From: an uncultured Pelagibacteraceae bacterium
GTDB taxonomy: Bacteria; Pseudomonadota; Alphaproteobacteria; Pelagibacterales; Pelagibacteraceae
Length of the DNA stretch: 49,745 nucleotides
Direction of reading: 5' to 3'
NCBI GenBank assembly: GCA_902609685.1
Contig: CACLSR010000006.1
Span: 1-49,745, forward strand
The notes below the pieces were generated by a model that was not told where the DNA came from, did no database searches, and worked only from the letters and a program-made list of their open reading frames with translations. Position numbers and translations under genes: made by a program. Position 1 is the first letter of the stretch, and each line of letters opens with the position of its first letter. Shown piece by piece: positions 16,559 to 26,666 of the stretch.

Positions 16559-17814
16559 TAATGAATCTTATTCATTCTAGCTTTTTTTCCAAGTTCTTCT
16601 TCTATACGAATTAATTGATTATATTTGGCCACTCTTTCAGATCTAGCTAAAGATCCTGTTTTTATTTGGTTGGAGTTAGTGCCCACTGCTAAATCAGCAA
16701 TAAATGTATCTTCGCTATCTCCTGATCGATGTGAAATGATAGTATTAAACCCAATAGTTTGAGCAAATCTTATGACATCAAGTGTTTCGGTAACTGTACC
16801 AATTTGATTTAGTTTTATCAAAATTGAATTTGATGAAACATTTAAAAATCCCTTTTTCAACCTTTCCAAATTTGTAACATAGAGATCATCTCCAACTATC
16901 TGTACTTTTTTAGAAGATCTCATTAATTTACTCCACGACGTCCAATCATTTTCAGAAAATGGATCTTCAATGGATTTAATTTTATATTTATCAATCATTT
17001 TTTTGTATTCTAAAATTGTTTTATCAACGGAAACGTATTTTTTTGAGTGAATAGAATATTTACCTTTTTTAAATAATTCATTAGCTGCAACATCCAAACA
17101 AATTGAAACATCTTTACCATTTCTAAATCCTGATTTTTTAATTGATAAAACAATCAAATCTAAGGCCTGATTGTTATTATTAATCATCGGAGCAAATCCA
17201 CCTTCATCACCAACCGATGTAGCTAAACCTTTTGCTTTAATTAATTTACTTAAGTTTTTGATTACTAAATAACATATTCTCATTGCTTCAGAAAAAGATT
17301 TTGCTTTATCTGGTCTAATCATAAATTCTTGAATTCTAAGACCATTATTCGCGTGTGCTCCACCATTAATAATGTTCATTAATGGATAAGGTAATTGAAA
17401 ATTTTTTGTTGCATAAAAAGATTTATAAAGAGGAATTCTTTTTACTTTTGCTGATAACTTTTTTGCAGCCATCGATACCGCTAATGTTGCATTAGCTCCT
17501 AGTTTTGTTTTTTGTTTAGTGCCATCTAAATTAATAAGTATTTCATCTATTCTTTCTTGATCATGTATATTTTTATTTCTCAGAGCTCTTGATATTTTGG
17601 AATTAATTAAATTAATTGCCGAGAATACACTTTTGCCTAAATATCTTTTATTACTTGTATCTCTTTTTTCGTAGGCTTCATAAGTACCTGTAGAAGCTCC
17701 TGAGGGACAAATTGCTTTTGCACTTTTGTTTTTTACATAAACCTCTGCTTCAATAGTTGGATTTCCTCTACTATCAAAAACTTGTCTTGCTTTAACTTTT
17801 AGAATTTTACTCAC
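16558..17814 (-). CDS. eno: Enolase
   Basis: Glycolytic enzyme converting 2-phosphoglycerate to phosphoenolpyruvate. The 418 residues show the N-terminal ARQVFDSRGNPTIEAEV, SGASTGTYEA, the GGAHANNGLRIQEFMI loop, SVGDEGGFAP, the metal ligands in SIEDPFSENDW and VGDDLYVTN, and catalytic Lys in LIKLNQIGT. The start is a GTG at 17814 directly after the kdsA stop codon (TAA then GTG with no gap). The enzyme is complete, so at least the lower glycolytic/gluconeogenic branch is present, together with tpiA in the same run. Confidence 0.97.
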   Translation of the reverse strand: MSKILKVKARQVFDSRGNPTIEAEVYVKNKSAKAICPSGASTGTYEAYEKRDTSNKRYLGKSVFSAINLINSKISRALRNKNIHDQERIDEILINLDGTKQKTKLGANATLAVSMAAKKLSAKVKRIPLYKSFYATKNFQLPYPLMNIINGGAHANNGLRIQEFMIRPDKAKSFSEAMRICYLVIKNLSKLIKAKGLATSVGDEGGFAPMINNNNQALDLIVLSIKKSGFRNGKDVSICLDVAANELFKKGKYSIHSKKYVSVDKTILEYKKMIDKYKIKSIEDPFSENDWTSWSKLMRSSKKVQIVGDDLYVTNLERLKKGFLNVSSNSILIKLNQIGTVTETLDVIRFAQTIGFNTIISHRSGDSEDTFIADLAVGTNSNQIKTGSLARSERVAKYNQLIRIEEELGKKARMNKIH

Positions 17815-18639
17815 TTAATTTTTAATAAGATTATCTATATCGCTCAATTGTTTTAGAAGATCTTCTAATTTATCTAATGGTACCATGTTAGGCCCATCAG
17901 ATGGAGCATTATCTGGATCTTGATGGGTTTCAATAAAAACTCCTGCAACTCCAACTGCAACTGCAGCTCTTGCTAAATATTCAACAAACTCTCTTTGACC
18001 ACCACTTTTTTCTCCAAGACCACCTGGTTGTTGCACTGAGTGTGTTGCATCAAAAATTACTGGATAACCATTCTTAGCCATTATTGGTAACGACCTCATG
18101 TCGGAAACTAAAGTGTTGTATCCAAAACTTGCACCTCTTTCAGTTACTAATATTTTGTCATTTCCGGAATCCGAAATTTTCTTTGTTACATTAACCATAT
18201 CCCATGGTGCAAGAAATTGACCTTTTTTTACATTAATAATTTTATTTGTTTTAGCTGCAGCAATTAACAAGTCTGTTTGTCTACATAAAAAAGCCGGGAT
18301 TTGTAAAACATCAACATGTTTTGAAACGATTGCACATTGCTCAGCATTATGAATGTCTGTTAGAATAGGGACATTTAACTCTTTTTTAATCTTATCAAAT
18401 ACAGGTAATGAAGCTTCTAATCCAGCTCCCCTTTTGCCTTTTAAGCTTGTTCTGTTCGCTTTATCAAATGAAGTTTTGTAAATAAATCCAAGACCAAATT
18501 TTGAAGTAATTTCCTTAATTTTTCCTGCCATATCAATTGCATGTTGTTCACTTTCAAGCTGGCAAGGTCCAGAAATTATACAAATCTTATCATTGTTCGA
18601 AATATCTATTTTTCCACAATTTACTTTAATGCTACTCAT
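17815..18639 (-). CDS. kdsA: 3-deoxy-8-phosphooctulonate synthase (Kdo-8-phosphate synthase)
   Basis: Condenses arabinose 5-phosphate with phosphoenolpyruvate to Kdo-8-phosphate, the precursor of the inner-core sugar of lipopolysaccharide. The 274 residues show [15 protein letters not shown], the [17 protein letters not shown] segment, the ILTDIHN and [13 protein letters not shown] motifs, and [14 protein letters not shown] near the C-terminus. Length matches the family. It overlaps pyrG by four bases (ATGA) and abuts eno, which makes its substrate phosphoenolpyruvate. The gene points to Kdo-containing LPS, in agreement with the lpx genes at 28784-32460. Confidence 0.96.
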   Translation of the reverse strand: MSSIKVNCGKIDISNNDKICIISGPCQLESEQHAIDMAGKIKEITSKFGLGFIYKTSFDKANRTSLKGKRGAGLEASLPVFDKIKKELNVPILTDIHNAEQCAIVSKHVDVLQIPAFLCRQTDLLIAAAKTNKIINVKKGQFLAPWDMVNVTKKISDSGNDKILVTERGASFGYNTLVSDMRSLPIMAKNGYPVIFDATHSVQQPGGLGEKSGGQREFVEYLARAAVAVGVAGVFIETHQDPDNAPSDGPNMVPLDKLEDLLKQLSDIDNLIKN

Positions 18640-20252
18640 TTATGATTTTTTGATGCTTTGATAAAAGATGAGAATAATGGATGTGGAGCAAAAGGTCTAG
18701 ATTTAAATTCTGGATGAAACTGTACTCCAATAAACCAAGGATGATTTTTTAACTCAATGATCTCAGGTAAAAAACCATCAGGCGATAAACCAGAAAAACT
18801 CATTCCTTTTTTTTCAAATTTTTCTTTTAGATTGATGTTAACTTCATATCTGTGTCGGTGTCTTTCTTTGATAATCTTTTTTCCATAAATTTTTTTAATT
18901 TTAGAATTATTTTGTAATTTTGCATCATAAGAACCTAATCTCATTGTTCCACCTAGATTTTTATCTGTACCTTTGATAGTTTTTCCATCTTTAATCCACT
19001 CATTTATTAATCCAATTACAGGTATGCCGTTTCTATCAAATTCACTCGAAGTTGCTTTTTTTAAATTTAATTGATTTCTCGCAAATTCTATAATTGCCAT
19101 CTGCATTCCATAACATATCCCAAGAAAAGGAACTTTATTTTTTCTAGCATATTTTATTGACTCTATTTTTCCACTTGTTCCTCGTTTACCAAAACCACCA
19201 GGTATTAATATACCTGAAATGTGTTTAAGTTTTGATTTAATCTCAGAAACTTTTAATTTTTCAGAGTCAACTCTTACTAAATTTACCTTTACATTATTTT
19301 GAATACCTCCATGAGTAAGAGCTTCATCTAAAGATTTATAAGCATCTTTTAACTCAACATATTTACCAATTATTGCAATATTCACATGTTTTTTAGTTTG
19401 TAAAATAATTTTAGTTATTTTTTTCCATGGTTTAAGGTTTGCGGGTTTTTTTGATTTAAGCTTAAAATAATTTAATACTTGAACATCAAGTTTTTCTCTA
19501 AAAAAACTTATCGGTGCTTCATAAATTGTTCTTACATCAACAGTTTCTATTACATTTTTAATATCTACGTTGCAGAAAAGTGAGATTTTTTTACGATGTT
19601 CTAACGGGATAGGTCTTTCTGATCTGCATATTATAATGTCAGGTTGAACACCTATACTTCTCAATTCTTTAACAGAATGTTGGGTAGGTTTAGTTTTAAT
19701 TTCATCTGAGGACTTTAAATAAGGTACTAAGGTAAGATGGATAAATAATGCATTTTTTTTTCCTATATCATTTGCAAATTGTCTTATGGCCTCAATAAAT
19801 GGTAGACTCTCAATATCACCAACAATTCCACCAATTTCACAAATGACAAAATCTTCTTTCGATGAATCATTCTTTATAAACTCTTTTATTCTATCAGTTA
19901 TATGTGGAATAACTTGAACTGTTTTTCCGAGATATTTTCCTTCACGTTCTTTTTTTAAAACATCATTATAAATTTTACCTGTTGTAATATTATCAGACTT
20001 CTTTGCAGATACTCCAGTAAATCTTTCATAATGCCCAAGATCCAAATCTGTTTCAGCACCATCATCAGTTACAAAAACCTCTCCGTGTTGAAATGGGCTC
20101 ATTGTTCCAGGATCTACATTTAAATAAGGATCTAATTTCCTTAATCTAACTTTATACCCTCTCGATTGAAGTAAATAAGCTAGAGATGCAGAAGAGAGAC
20201 CTTTTCCTAACGATGAAACCACGCCGCCCGTGACAAAAATAAATCGCGCCAT
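18636..20252 (-). CDS. pyrG: CTP synthase
   Basis: Makes CTP from UTP with glutamine-derived ammonia. The 538 residues contain the N-terminal amidoligase domain ([24 protein letters not shown] phosphate loop; [26 protein letters not shown]) and the C-terminal class I glutamine amidotransferase domain with the nucleophile in [12 protein letters not shown] and His/Glu in [12 protein letters not shown]. Length is typical of bacterial enzymes. It lies 40 bases after secG and overlaps kdsA by four bases. The secG-pyrG-kdsA-eno order is common in alphaproteobacteria. Confidence 0.98.
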   Translation of the reverse strand: MARFIFVTGGVVSSLGKGLSSASLAYLLQSRGYKVRLRKLDPYLNVDPGTMSPFQHGEVFVTDDGAETDLDLGHYERFTGVSAKKSDNITTGKIYNDVLKKEREGKYLGKTVQVIPHITDRIKEFIKNDSSKEDFVICEIGGIVGDIESLPFIEAIRQFANDIGKKNALFIHLTLVPYLKSSDEIKTKPTQHSVKELRSIGVQPDIIICRSERPIPLEHRKKISLFCNVDIKNVIETVDVRTIYEAPISFFREKLDVQVLNYFKLKSKKPANLKPWKKITKIILQTKKHVNIAIIGKYVELKDAYKSLDEALTHGGIQNNVKVNLVRVDSEKLKVSEIKSKLKHISGILIPGGFGKRGTSGKIESIKYARKNKVPFLGICYGMQMAIIEFARNQLNLKKATSSEFDRNGIPVIGLINEWIKDGKTIKGTDKNLGGTMRLGSYDAKLQNNSKIKKIYGKKIIKERHRHRYEVNINLKEKFEKKGMSFSGLSPDGFLPEIIELKNHPWFIGVQFHPEFKSRPFAPHPLFSSFIKASKNHK

Positions 20253-20292
20253 GGAAGTATCTTATAGCGAATAAAAAAGAAAATTAAAAGTA

Positions 20293-20595
20293 TTAATTAT
20301 TATTTTCTGGAATAGCGGGAGTATCCTCTGCTTTTTCTTCAATAGTATCCAAAACAGATGATGTAGGTGTTAATTCTCCTCTAGATACAATTGTAAGTGC
20401 TAAACTACAAATTATAAATAAAGTAGCAACAACAGCTGTTGCTTTGGTCATGAAATTACCTGCTGATCTGGAAAACATAAAACTTTCCTGAGAAACTCCA
20501 ATTCCTAAAGCACCACCCTCAGACTTTTGCATCAAAACTAATAATACTAATATTAATCCGAATATGATGTTTAAAATTAACAATATATTTTCCAT
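20293..20595 (-). CDS. secG: Protein-export membrane protein SecG
   Basis: Small SecYEG translocon subunit of 100 residues in the inner membrane. Two hydrophobic helices (about 4-20 and 52-70) flank the diagnostic LVLMQKSEGGALGIGVSQESFMFSRSAGNF region with the conserved QKSEGG loop. A short acidic, Pro-rich tail follows. It lies six bases after tpiA and 40 before pyrG, the usual tpiA-secG-pyrG order. Confidence is high because motif, size and position agree. Confidence 0.94.
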   Translation of the reverse strand: MENILLILNIIFGLILVLLVLMQKSEGGALGIGVSQESFMFSRSAGNFMTKATAVVATLFIICSLALTIVSRGELTPTSSVLDTIEEKAEDTPAIPENNN

Positions 20596-20601
20596 GAAGG
20601 G

Positions 20602-21339
20602 TTAATTATATGTTTTTTTAATTATATCAATAAATTTTTTAGGATCTTGAGACGCCCCACCTATTAAGTAACCATCAATATTATTTATAGATTTCAATTG
20701 ATTAATATTTTTTGGATTTACTGAACCACCATAAAGAACTTTGTAATTCTTTTTTTCTTTTTTAATAAAACTGATTGTCGTAAATAAGTCATCAGATTTA
20801 GGTATAATTCCTGTACCAATTGACCAAACTGGTTCATAAGCGATAATAATTTTTTTATTATTTTTAATATTTTTTAAACCTGCTTTAATCTGTTTTTTTA
20901 AAACACTTTTAGTAATTTTTTTTCTTTTTGCTTTAAGCGTCTCACCAATACAAAAAATTACCTTCAGCCCAGACTTCAGTGCACTTTTAATTTTAAGATT
21001 AATTAATTTATCAGTTTCACCAGCTTGTCTATTTTCAGAGTGGCCAATAATAGTATATTTAGCACCAACACTTTTTAACATTGAAGAATTGACTGAACCT
21101 GTAAAAGCACCATAAACATCCTGCTCATGACAATTTTGAGCACCAACTTCAATATTTGAACCTCTCAATTTTTTTGACATTCGCTCTATTAAAGTGCTTG
21201 GTGGGCAGTAAATTATTTTTATAAACTTTCTTTTTTTGAAATTTTTTAAAAATTTTACAACTCTATTCAGCGTATATAGTGAATTTAAAACACCAAACAT
21301 TTTCCAATTGGCAATAAAATACATATATTTATTTGTCAT
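20602..21339 (-). CDS. tpiA: Triosephosphate isomerase
   Basis: Interconverts dihydroxyacetone phosphate and glyceraldehyde 3-phosphate. The 245 residues show FIANWKMFG with catalytic Lys13, YTIIGHSENRQ with catalytic His, the catalytic Glu in IIAYEPVWSIGTG and phosphate-binding LYGGSVNPKN and GYLIGGAS. An internal ATG at residue 6 (MYFIANWKM) is an alternative start that would match shorter homologues. It heads the minus-strand run and diverges from the ppiD-like gene with a 54-base spacer, so both promoters must overlap in that short stretch. Confidence 0.96.
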   Translation of the reverse strand: MTNKYMYFIANWKMFGVLNSLYTLNRVVKFLKNFKKRKFIKIIYCPPSTLIERMSKKLRGSNIEVGAQNCHEQDVYGAFTGSVNSSMLKSVGAKYTIIGHSENRQAGETDKLINLKIKSALKSGLKVIFCIGETLKAKRKKITKSVLKKQIKAGLKNIKNNKKIIIAYEPVWSIGTGIIPKSDDLFTTISFIKKEKKNYKVLYGGSVNPKNINQLKSINNIDGYLIGGASQDPKKFIDIIKKTYN

Positions 21340-21393
21340 GAGGCTTATTTTAATTTATAGGTTTGCTTTTTATAGATCAATAAATTTATAATA

Positions 21394-22812
21394 ATGATTA
21401 GTAGTTTAAGAAATTTTGCAAAAACAAAACTTGCTTGGGTTTTTGTTGGTATAATTATCTTACCATTTGTATTTTGGGGTATGGGTGGGATGTTTAGTAG
21501 TGGTAATACTAACAATATTGCTAAAATTAATAACAATAATATTTCCACTAAAGATTTTATTGATTATGTTAATAAATCGGGAATCCCTGAAAAAACAATC
21601 AAAGAAAATTTAGAACAAAACATTATTGAAGAAATTCTGTCTGGTTTAGTTTCTACTACTTTACTTGATTTAGAAATAAAAGATTTTGATCTGACAATCT
21701 CTGAAATTACTTTATTAAAAAAAATAAAAGAAAATAAAAATTTTAGAGATGAAAATGGTGTTTTTCAAAGAATTAAATATGAAAAATTTTTATTAGAAAA
21801 TAATTTATCCGCTCCAAGTTTTGAACAAAGACTTAAATTACGAGAATTACAAAGAAATCTTTTTGATTATATTGGGGCAGGTACAACCTCCCCTCAATTT
21901 CTTACAACAAAACTATTTAAAGAAGAAAATCAAAAACTTGAAATAGAATTCATTGATTTAAATGATTTTTATGTAAATAAAGATGATATCACAGATAAAG
22001 AATTAGAAAATTTTATTAAGGATAATAAAGGTGAGTTAAAAATAGAGTACTTAGATTTCAGCTACACAATCATAAATCCTAAAAATTTAATTGGAGTAGA
22101 TGATTTCAATCAATCTTTTTTTGACAAAATTGATGAAATTGAAGTTGCTATATCCAATGAAATTGATTTTCAAACAATCACATCAAATTTTGATTTAAAA
22201 TCGGTTGATATTAGTAATTTTAGATTTTCTACAGATAAAGATGAAATTGAAAAAAAGATTTATGAATTAAGAAATAATAAATTTGATATTTTTGAAAATA
22301 AAAATGATTATATCCTATATAACATAAAAAATATTACCCAAAAATCACCAGATTTAAGTGATAAACAAATTAAAGAAGAAGTGCTCGAATTAGTTTTTCA
22401 AAAAAATAAATTTGATTATAACCAAAAATTATTAAATGAAATAACCAATAAAAAATTTAATGACAATAATTTTTTAGAGATGGGAAAAGATAAGATCCAG
22501 GCAATAAATTTGAATTCTGTGCGAGATAATAAAAAATTTGATATTAATGCTGTTGAAGTTTTATATAGCTTACCTGAGAAATCATTTACTTTAGTAAATG
22601 ATGAAAATAACAATATTTACTTAGCAAAAGTCAAAAAATTTGAAAAACAAATCATAGATACAAATAAAGATGAATTTAAACAATATATTGCAAAACAAAA
22701 TTCTAACAACAAAAATTCATTATTAAAATCTTATGATACATTTTTAAATGACAAATATGATGTTTCTTTAAATCAACAGACTATTGAACGAGTTAAAAAC
22801 TATTTTAAATGA
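21394..22812 (+). CDS. Membrane-anchored SurA/PpiD-type periplasmic chaperone
   Basis: Predicted periplasmic folding factor of 472 residues, anchored by one N-terminal helix (about 14-32). The N-terminus ISSLRNFAKTKLAWVFVG followed by FVFWGMGGMFSSG, and then INNNNISTKDFIDYVNK, matches the SurA_N_3/PpiD family start. I cannot see a clear parvulin prolyl-isomerase core in the middle or C-terminal parts, so it may act only as a chaperone. No Shine-Dalgarno precedes the ATG. The stop overlaps trpE by four bases; the ppiD-trpE neighbourhood recurs in alphaproteobacteria. PpiD is the most likely orthologue but is not proved. Confidence 0.78.
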   Translation: MISSLRNFAKTKLAWVFVGIIILPFVFWGMGGMFSSGNTNNIAKINNNNISTKDFIDYVNKSGIPEKTIKENLEQNIIEEILSGLVSTTLLDLEIKDFDLTISEITLLKKIKENKNFRDENGVFQRIKYEKFLLENNLSAPSFEQRLKLRELQRNLFDYIGAGTTSPQFLTTKLFKEENQKLEIEFIDLNDFYVNKDDITDKELENFIKDNKGELKIEYLDFSYTIINPKNLIGVDDFNQSFFDKIDEIEVAISNEIDFQTITSNFDLKSVDISNFRFSTDKDEIEKKIYELRNNKFDIFENKNDYILYNIKNITQKSPDLSDKQIKEEVLELVFQKNKFDYNQKLLNEITNKKFNDNNFLEMGKDKIQAINLNSVRDNKKFDINAVEVLYSLPEKSFTLVNDENNNIYLAKVKKFEKQIIDTNKDEFKQYIAKQNSNNKNSLLKSYDTFLNDKYDVSLNQQTIERVKNYFK

Positions 22813-24269
22813 AAATTAATCGAAGCTTCAAAGAATTCAAGTTTCGACACAGAAACAACGAAAATCAAATAATCTATACATCAAAAAAAGTAAAAACTGA
22901 TGAAGAAATAATTAATTTAATTGATAACTTTTTAATTGAAAAAAATAGCTTTATTTTTGAGTCAGTAGAAAAAGGTAAGATTAGAGGCAGATACACTATA
23001 TTTGGTAAAAATCCTGATAAAATTTGGGAATTTAATAATAATAATTCTTATTTAATAAAGAAAAATAAAAAAATTAAGTTAAGGGATAAACCTAAATATT
23101 TGATTGAAAAAATAATTGAAGATTTTAAGTTTAAAACTCCTAATAAATTACCGAAAATTTGTTCTTTGATTTCAGGATATTTTTCATACGATGCAATTAG
23201 GTACATCGAAAAAATCCCAAACAATTGTAAAGATGACCTAAAATTACCTGATGTTAGATTATTACGTCCAAGAACACTTATTATTCATGACAATTTAAAA
23301 AAGGAAATATTCTTTATCAATAATATTTTTAAAGATGAAAAAATTACAAATTATAAAGATAAATACAAAGATATCCAATCTGACCTTTTTAAACTTGCTT
23401 TGCAATCATCTGTTCAAAAAATAGATAATGAAATAAATCGAAAGTCACAAAAAATTATAATTAATTCAAATACTTCTAAAAATAAATTTTTATCTATAGT
23501 TAATAAGGCAAAAAAATACATTAAATTAGGAGATATATTTCAAGTTGTTTTAAGCCAGCGTTTTGAGACTAAGTTGACAAAAAAACCAATCGATATTTAT
23601 AAAAAATTGAGAATAACTAATCCATCTCCATTTATGTTTTTTTTTAATTTCACTGATTTTCAAATAATAGGCGCCAGTCCTGAAATATTAGTAAGATTAA
23701 GAGATGGCGAAATAACTGTAAGACCCATTGCAGGAACAAGACCTCGAGGAAAAACAGTAAAAGAGGATCGTTTTTATGAGAAAGATTTACTTAAAGATAA
23801 AAAAGAGCTTTCTGAACATCTAATGTTATTAGATCTTGGAAGAAATGATGCCGGAAAGGTATCTAAAACTAATTCGATTAAGGTTACAGAAAGTTTTATA
23901 ATTGAAAGGTATTCACATGTGATGCATATAGTTTCTAACGTAATAGGTAAACATGATAAAAGATTTTCTAAATTTAAGTCTCTTTTAGCTGGTTTTCCAG
24001 CTGGAACTGTGTCTGGAGCACCTAAAATAAGAGCTATGGAAATTATTGATGAATTAGAAACTACAAAAAGGAAAGTTTATGCCGGTGGTATTGGATATTT
24101 CGCTGCTAATGGAGAATTTGATACATGTATTGCTTTAAGAACAGCTGTTGCAAAAAATGATAAATTTTATGTACAAGCTGGGGCCGGGATTGTTGCAGAT
24201 AGCAAACCATTAAAAGAATATGAAGAAACAGTAAATAAAGCAAAAGCTTTAATTAATGCGTTGAAATGA
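22809..24269 (+). CDS. trpE: Anthranilate synthase component I
   Basis: Converts chorismate to anthranilate with ammonia from TrpG, the first committed step of tryptophan synthesis. The 486 residues include the N-terminal ESVEKGKIRGRYTIFG, corresponding to the tryptophan feedback site, and the chorismate-binding half with IFQVVLSQRF, IGASPEILVRL, RPIAGTRPRG, LDLGRNDAGKV, GFPAGTVSGAPKIRAMEII and QAGAGIVADS. It overlaps both the ppiD-like gene and trpG by four bases (ATGA). There is no leader peptide or attenuator upstream, so regulation is probably by enzyme feedback or by the ppiD promoter. Confidence 0.97.
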   Translation: MKINRSFKEFKFRHRNNENQIIYTSKKVKTDEEIINLIDNFLIEKNSFIFESVEKGKIRGRYTIFGKNPDKIWEFNNNNSYLIKKNKKIKLRDKPKYLIEKIIEDFKFKTPNKLPKICSLISGYFSYDAIRYIEKIPNNCKDDLKLPDVRLLRPRTLIIHDNLKKEIFFINNIFKDEKITNYKDKYKDIQSDLFKLALQSSVQKIDNEINRKSQKIIINSNTSKNKFLSIVNKAKKYIKLGDIFQVVLSQRFETKLTKKPIDIYKKLRITNPSPFMFFFNFTDFQIIGASPEILVRLRDGEITVRPIAGTRPRGKTVKEDRFYEKDLLKDKKELSEHLMLLDLGRNDAGKVSKTNSIKVTESFIIERYSHVMHIVSNVIGKHDKRFSKFKSLLAGFPAGTVSGAPKIRAMEIIDELETTKRKVYAGGIGYFAANGEFDTCIALRTAVAKNDKFYVQAGAGIVADSKPLKEYEETVNKAKALINALK

Positions 24270-24835
24270 AAAAAATAATTTTAATTGATAATTACGATAG
24301 TTTTACTTTTAATCTCTATCATTATTTGTCTTCATTAAAAGTGAATGTTGAAGTGATTAGAAATGATCAAATTACATCTAATGAAATTATAAAAAAAAGA
24401 TATCATAAGATCGTAATTTCACCTGGGCCTGGCAATCCAAATCAATCAGGTAATTGTCTTAAAATTGTTAAATCTTTATATAAAAAAATACCAATTCTTG
24501 GAGTTTGTTTAGGCCATCAAATTATAGGTCAAGTATTTGGCTCAAAAATTATTCAAGCTAGAAAGCTAATGCATGGAAAAACTAGTAAGATTTTTTCAAA
24601 AAAAGTGGGTATTTTAAAAAATCTCCCTAAAACGTTTGAAGCCACTCGATATCACAGCTTAATTATTGATAAAAAATCATTATCTAAAGATCTTGAAATT
24701 ACTGCTCAGACTCAGGATGGACTTATAATGGGAGTACAACATAAGAAATATCATATACATGGAGTGCAATTTCACCCTGAAAGTATTAAAACTAAATTAG
24801 GAATTAAAATTTTAAAAAATTTTATAAGAATTTAG
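24266..24835 (+). CDS. trpG: Anthranilate synthase component II (glutamine amidotransferase)
   Basis: Glutamine amidotransferase subunit that feeds ammonia to TrpE. The 189 residues begin IILIDNYDSFTFNLYHYL, have ISPGPGNP, the nucleophile Cys81 in LGVCLGHQ, and the His-x-Glu pair in GVQFHPESIKT. Length matches stand-alone TrpG/PabA. It may also serve para-aminobenzoate synthesis in a small genome; no pabA is in the window. It is translationally coupled to trpE and precedes trpD by five bases. Confidence 0.96.
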   Translation: MKKIILIDNYDSFTFNLYHYLSSLKVNVEVIRNDQITSNEIIKKRYHKIVISPGPGNPNQSGNCLKIVKSLYKKIPILGVCLGHQIIGQVFGSKIIQARKLMHGKTSKIFSKKVGILKNLPKTFEATRYHSLIIDKKSLSKDLEITAQTQDGLIMGVQHKKYHIHGVQFHPESIKTKLGIKILKNFIRI

Positions 24836-24840
24836 GATTA

Positions 24841-25833
24841 ATGAAACAATTCATTGAAAAAATTAAGAAAAAGGAAAATTTAACTTTTGATGAAAGTAAA
24901 TCTGCTTTTGAATTACTGATGGAGGGTAAAGCAGAAGACCAAGAAATATTTGATTTTTTGACACTTTTATCAGCAAAAGGTGAGTCTTCTGATGAGGTAG
25001 CTGGTGGAGTTTTTGTTCTTAGAAACAAGTCTAAAAGAGTAAATGTAGAAAACTGTATTGATACTTGTGGGACTGGTGGAGATGGTATGAATACACTTAA
25101 TATATCAACAGCCTCAGCATTATTACTTTCAAGCATGGGTGTTAAAGTCGCTAAACATGGAAATAAAGCTGTATCTTCCAAGTGTGGATCAGGTGATGTT
25201 TTAGAAGCTTTAAATATAAAAATTAATTTAGAACCAAATGAAATTGAGACTCAAATTAATAAAAATAATTTTGGTTTTATGTTTGCACCTAATTATCATA
25301 GTGCAATGAGATTTGTCGGACCCACTAGGAAAAAGATTGGAAAAAGAACTATATTTAATATGATTGGACCACTAAGTAGCCCTGCTCTAGTAAAAAGACA
25401 AGTAGTTGGTGTATTCGATAAACAACTCTTAAAAATATTTGCTAATGCTTTTAAAAATTTAGATATTAAATTTGCTTGGATAGTCAATAGTGAAGATGGA
25501 TTAGATGAAATTTCACCTTATGCTAAAACTAATGTAATTCAATTAAAAGATGGTGTTATCTCAGAGATTATTATTGATCCAAATAAGTTAAATATAAATG
25601 CAGATAAGTTTGAAAATCTCATTGGTAATGATGCAGCTTTTAATGCAGGTAAAATGATTAATATATTTAAAGGCGAGGATAATGATTTTTCTAAAGCGGT
25701 TTGTTTAAATGCGGCAGCAGGATTAATTGTAAATGAAACTCATCAGAATTTCGATAAAGCTTATGATGATGCTAGAAAACATATTTTATCAGGTCAAACA
25801 TTTAAACAACTAGAGAAAATTCAAAATGGCTGA
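24841..25833 (+). CDS. trpD: Anthranilate phosphoribosyltransferase
   Basis: Transfers phosphoribose from PRPP to anthranilate. The 330 residues show the family's signature stretches: DTCGTGGDGMNTLNIST, VAKHGNKAVSSKCGSGDVLEAL, FMFAPNYHSAMRFVGPTRK and GPLSSPA. The DE pair of the magnesium site appears in NSEDGLDEISP. Length is as expected. The ATG at 24841 follows trpG by five bases and the gene overlaps trpC by eight bases, consistent with a single message. Confidence 0.97.
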   Translation: MKQFIEKIKKKENLTFDESKSAFELLMEGKAEDQEIFDFLTLLSAKGESSDEVAGGVFVLRNKSKRVNVENCIDTCGTGGDGMNTLNISTASALLLSSMGVKVAKHGNKAVSSKCGSGDVLEALNIKINLEPNEIETQINKNNFGFMFAPNYHSAMRFVGPTRKKIGKRTIFNMIGPLSSPALVKRQVVGVFDKQLLKIFANAFKNLDIKFAWIVNSEDGLDEISPYAKTNVIQLKDGVISEIIIDPNKLNINADKFENLIGNDAAFNAGKMINIFKGEDNDFSKAVCLNAAAGLIVNETHQNFDKAYDDARKHILSGQTFKQLEKIQNG

Positions 25834-26617
25834 AAATGTTCTTGAAAAAATAATAAATATTAAAAGTGAAAAAATTTTAGAGCTTAAAAAAAATATAAGT
25901 CTTGAGTCACTCGAAGAATTAATAAAAAATAATAGTACATATGTTGATTTTAAAGATACGATTAAAAAGAATATTGAAAATAAAAAATTCTCAATTATTG
26001 CTGAAATAAAAAAAGCAAGTCCCTCTGCAGGTATAATTATTAAAGACTACGATCCTGTAAAAATAGCTAATATGTATAAATCAAATAAAGCAACCTGTTT
26101 ATCTGTTTTAACTGAGGAGGATTTTTTTTTAGGAAACTTACTACATATTAGTAAAATTAAACAAGATGTTAATTTACCAATTCTTTGTAAAGATTTTTTT
26201 ATAGATAAATTTCAAATTCCTTTAGCTAAAAGTTATGGTGCTGATGCTATCTTAATTATTTTAGCTGGAGTTTCAGATAAATTGGCAGATGAATTATATG
26301 AAGAAGCTTTAAAGTTGAATATGTCAGTTATTGTAGAGGTTCATACTGTTAATGAAGCTAAACAAGCACTTAGATTTAAAAATGCTTTACTAGGTATTAA
26401 CAACAGAAATTTAAAAACTCTAAAAACTGATATTAATACAACTTATGATATTCACGATGTTTTAGTTAATCACCCTGGCCCACTAATTTCTGAAAGTGGA
26501 ATTAAAACTAAAGAAGAATTGTTGGAACTTTCAAATAAAACATCCATCAAAACCTTTTTAATTGGTGAATCACTTTTAAAAAATTTAGACGATAATTCGA
26601 TTTTTTCCGTTTTATAG
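25826..26617 (+). CDS. trpC: Indole-3-glycerol phosphate synthase
   Basis: Closes the indole ring in tryptophan synthesis. The 263 residues have the TIM-barrel motifs IIAEIKKASPSAGII, LSVLTEEDFFLG, PILCKDFFIDKFQI, VEVHTVNEA, LLGINNRNLKTLKTD and SESGIKT. It is a stand-alone TrpC, not fused to TrpF. The remaining genes trpF, trpB and trpA are not in this window. A weak A/T stem (26620-26647) follows before the lexA regulatory region. Confidence 0.97.
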   Translation: MAENVLEKIINIKSEKILELKKNISLESLEELIKNNSTYVDFKDTIKKNIENKKFSIIAEIKKASPSAGIIIKDYDPVKIANMYKSNKATCLSVLTEEDFFLGNLLHISKIKQDVNLPILCKDFFIDKFQIPLAKSYGADAILIILAGVSDKLADELYEEALKLNMSVIVEVHTVNEAKQALRFKNALLGINNRNLKTLKTDINTTYDIHDVLVNHPGPLISESGIKTKEELLELSNKTSIKTFLIGESLLKNLDDNSIFSVL

Positions 26618-26666
26618 TCAAAAAAGTCTTTATTTTCTTTACTTTTTAACTATTGTTAATTATGAA

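Noticed and set aside
21387..21392. Perfect TATAAT one base before the ppiD-like ATG, with TTGCTT 18 bases upstream
   Set aside because: A start site set by this box would fall inside the first codons, so it cannot produce the full protein. In DNA this AT-rich the hexamer is expected often by chance.
26620..26647. Weak A/T stem after trpC as a terminator
   Set aside because: AAAAAGT and ACTTTTT can pair around a 13-base loop, but the stem is almost wholly A-T and would be unstable. It may be chance.
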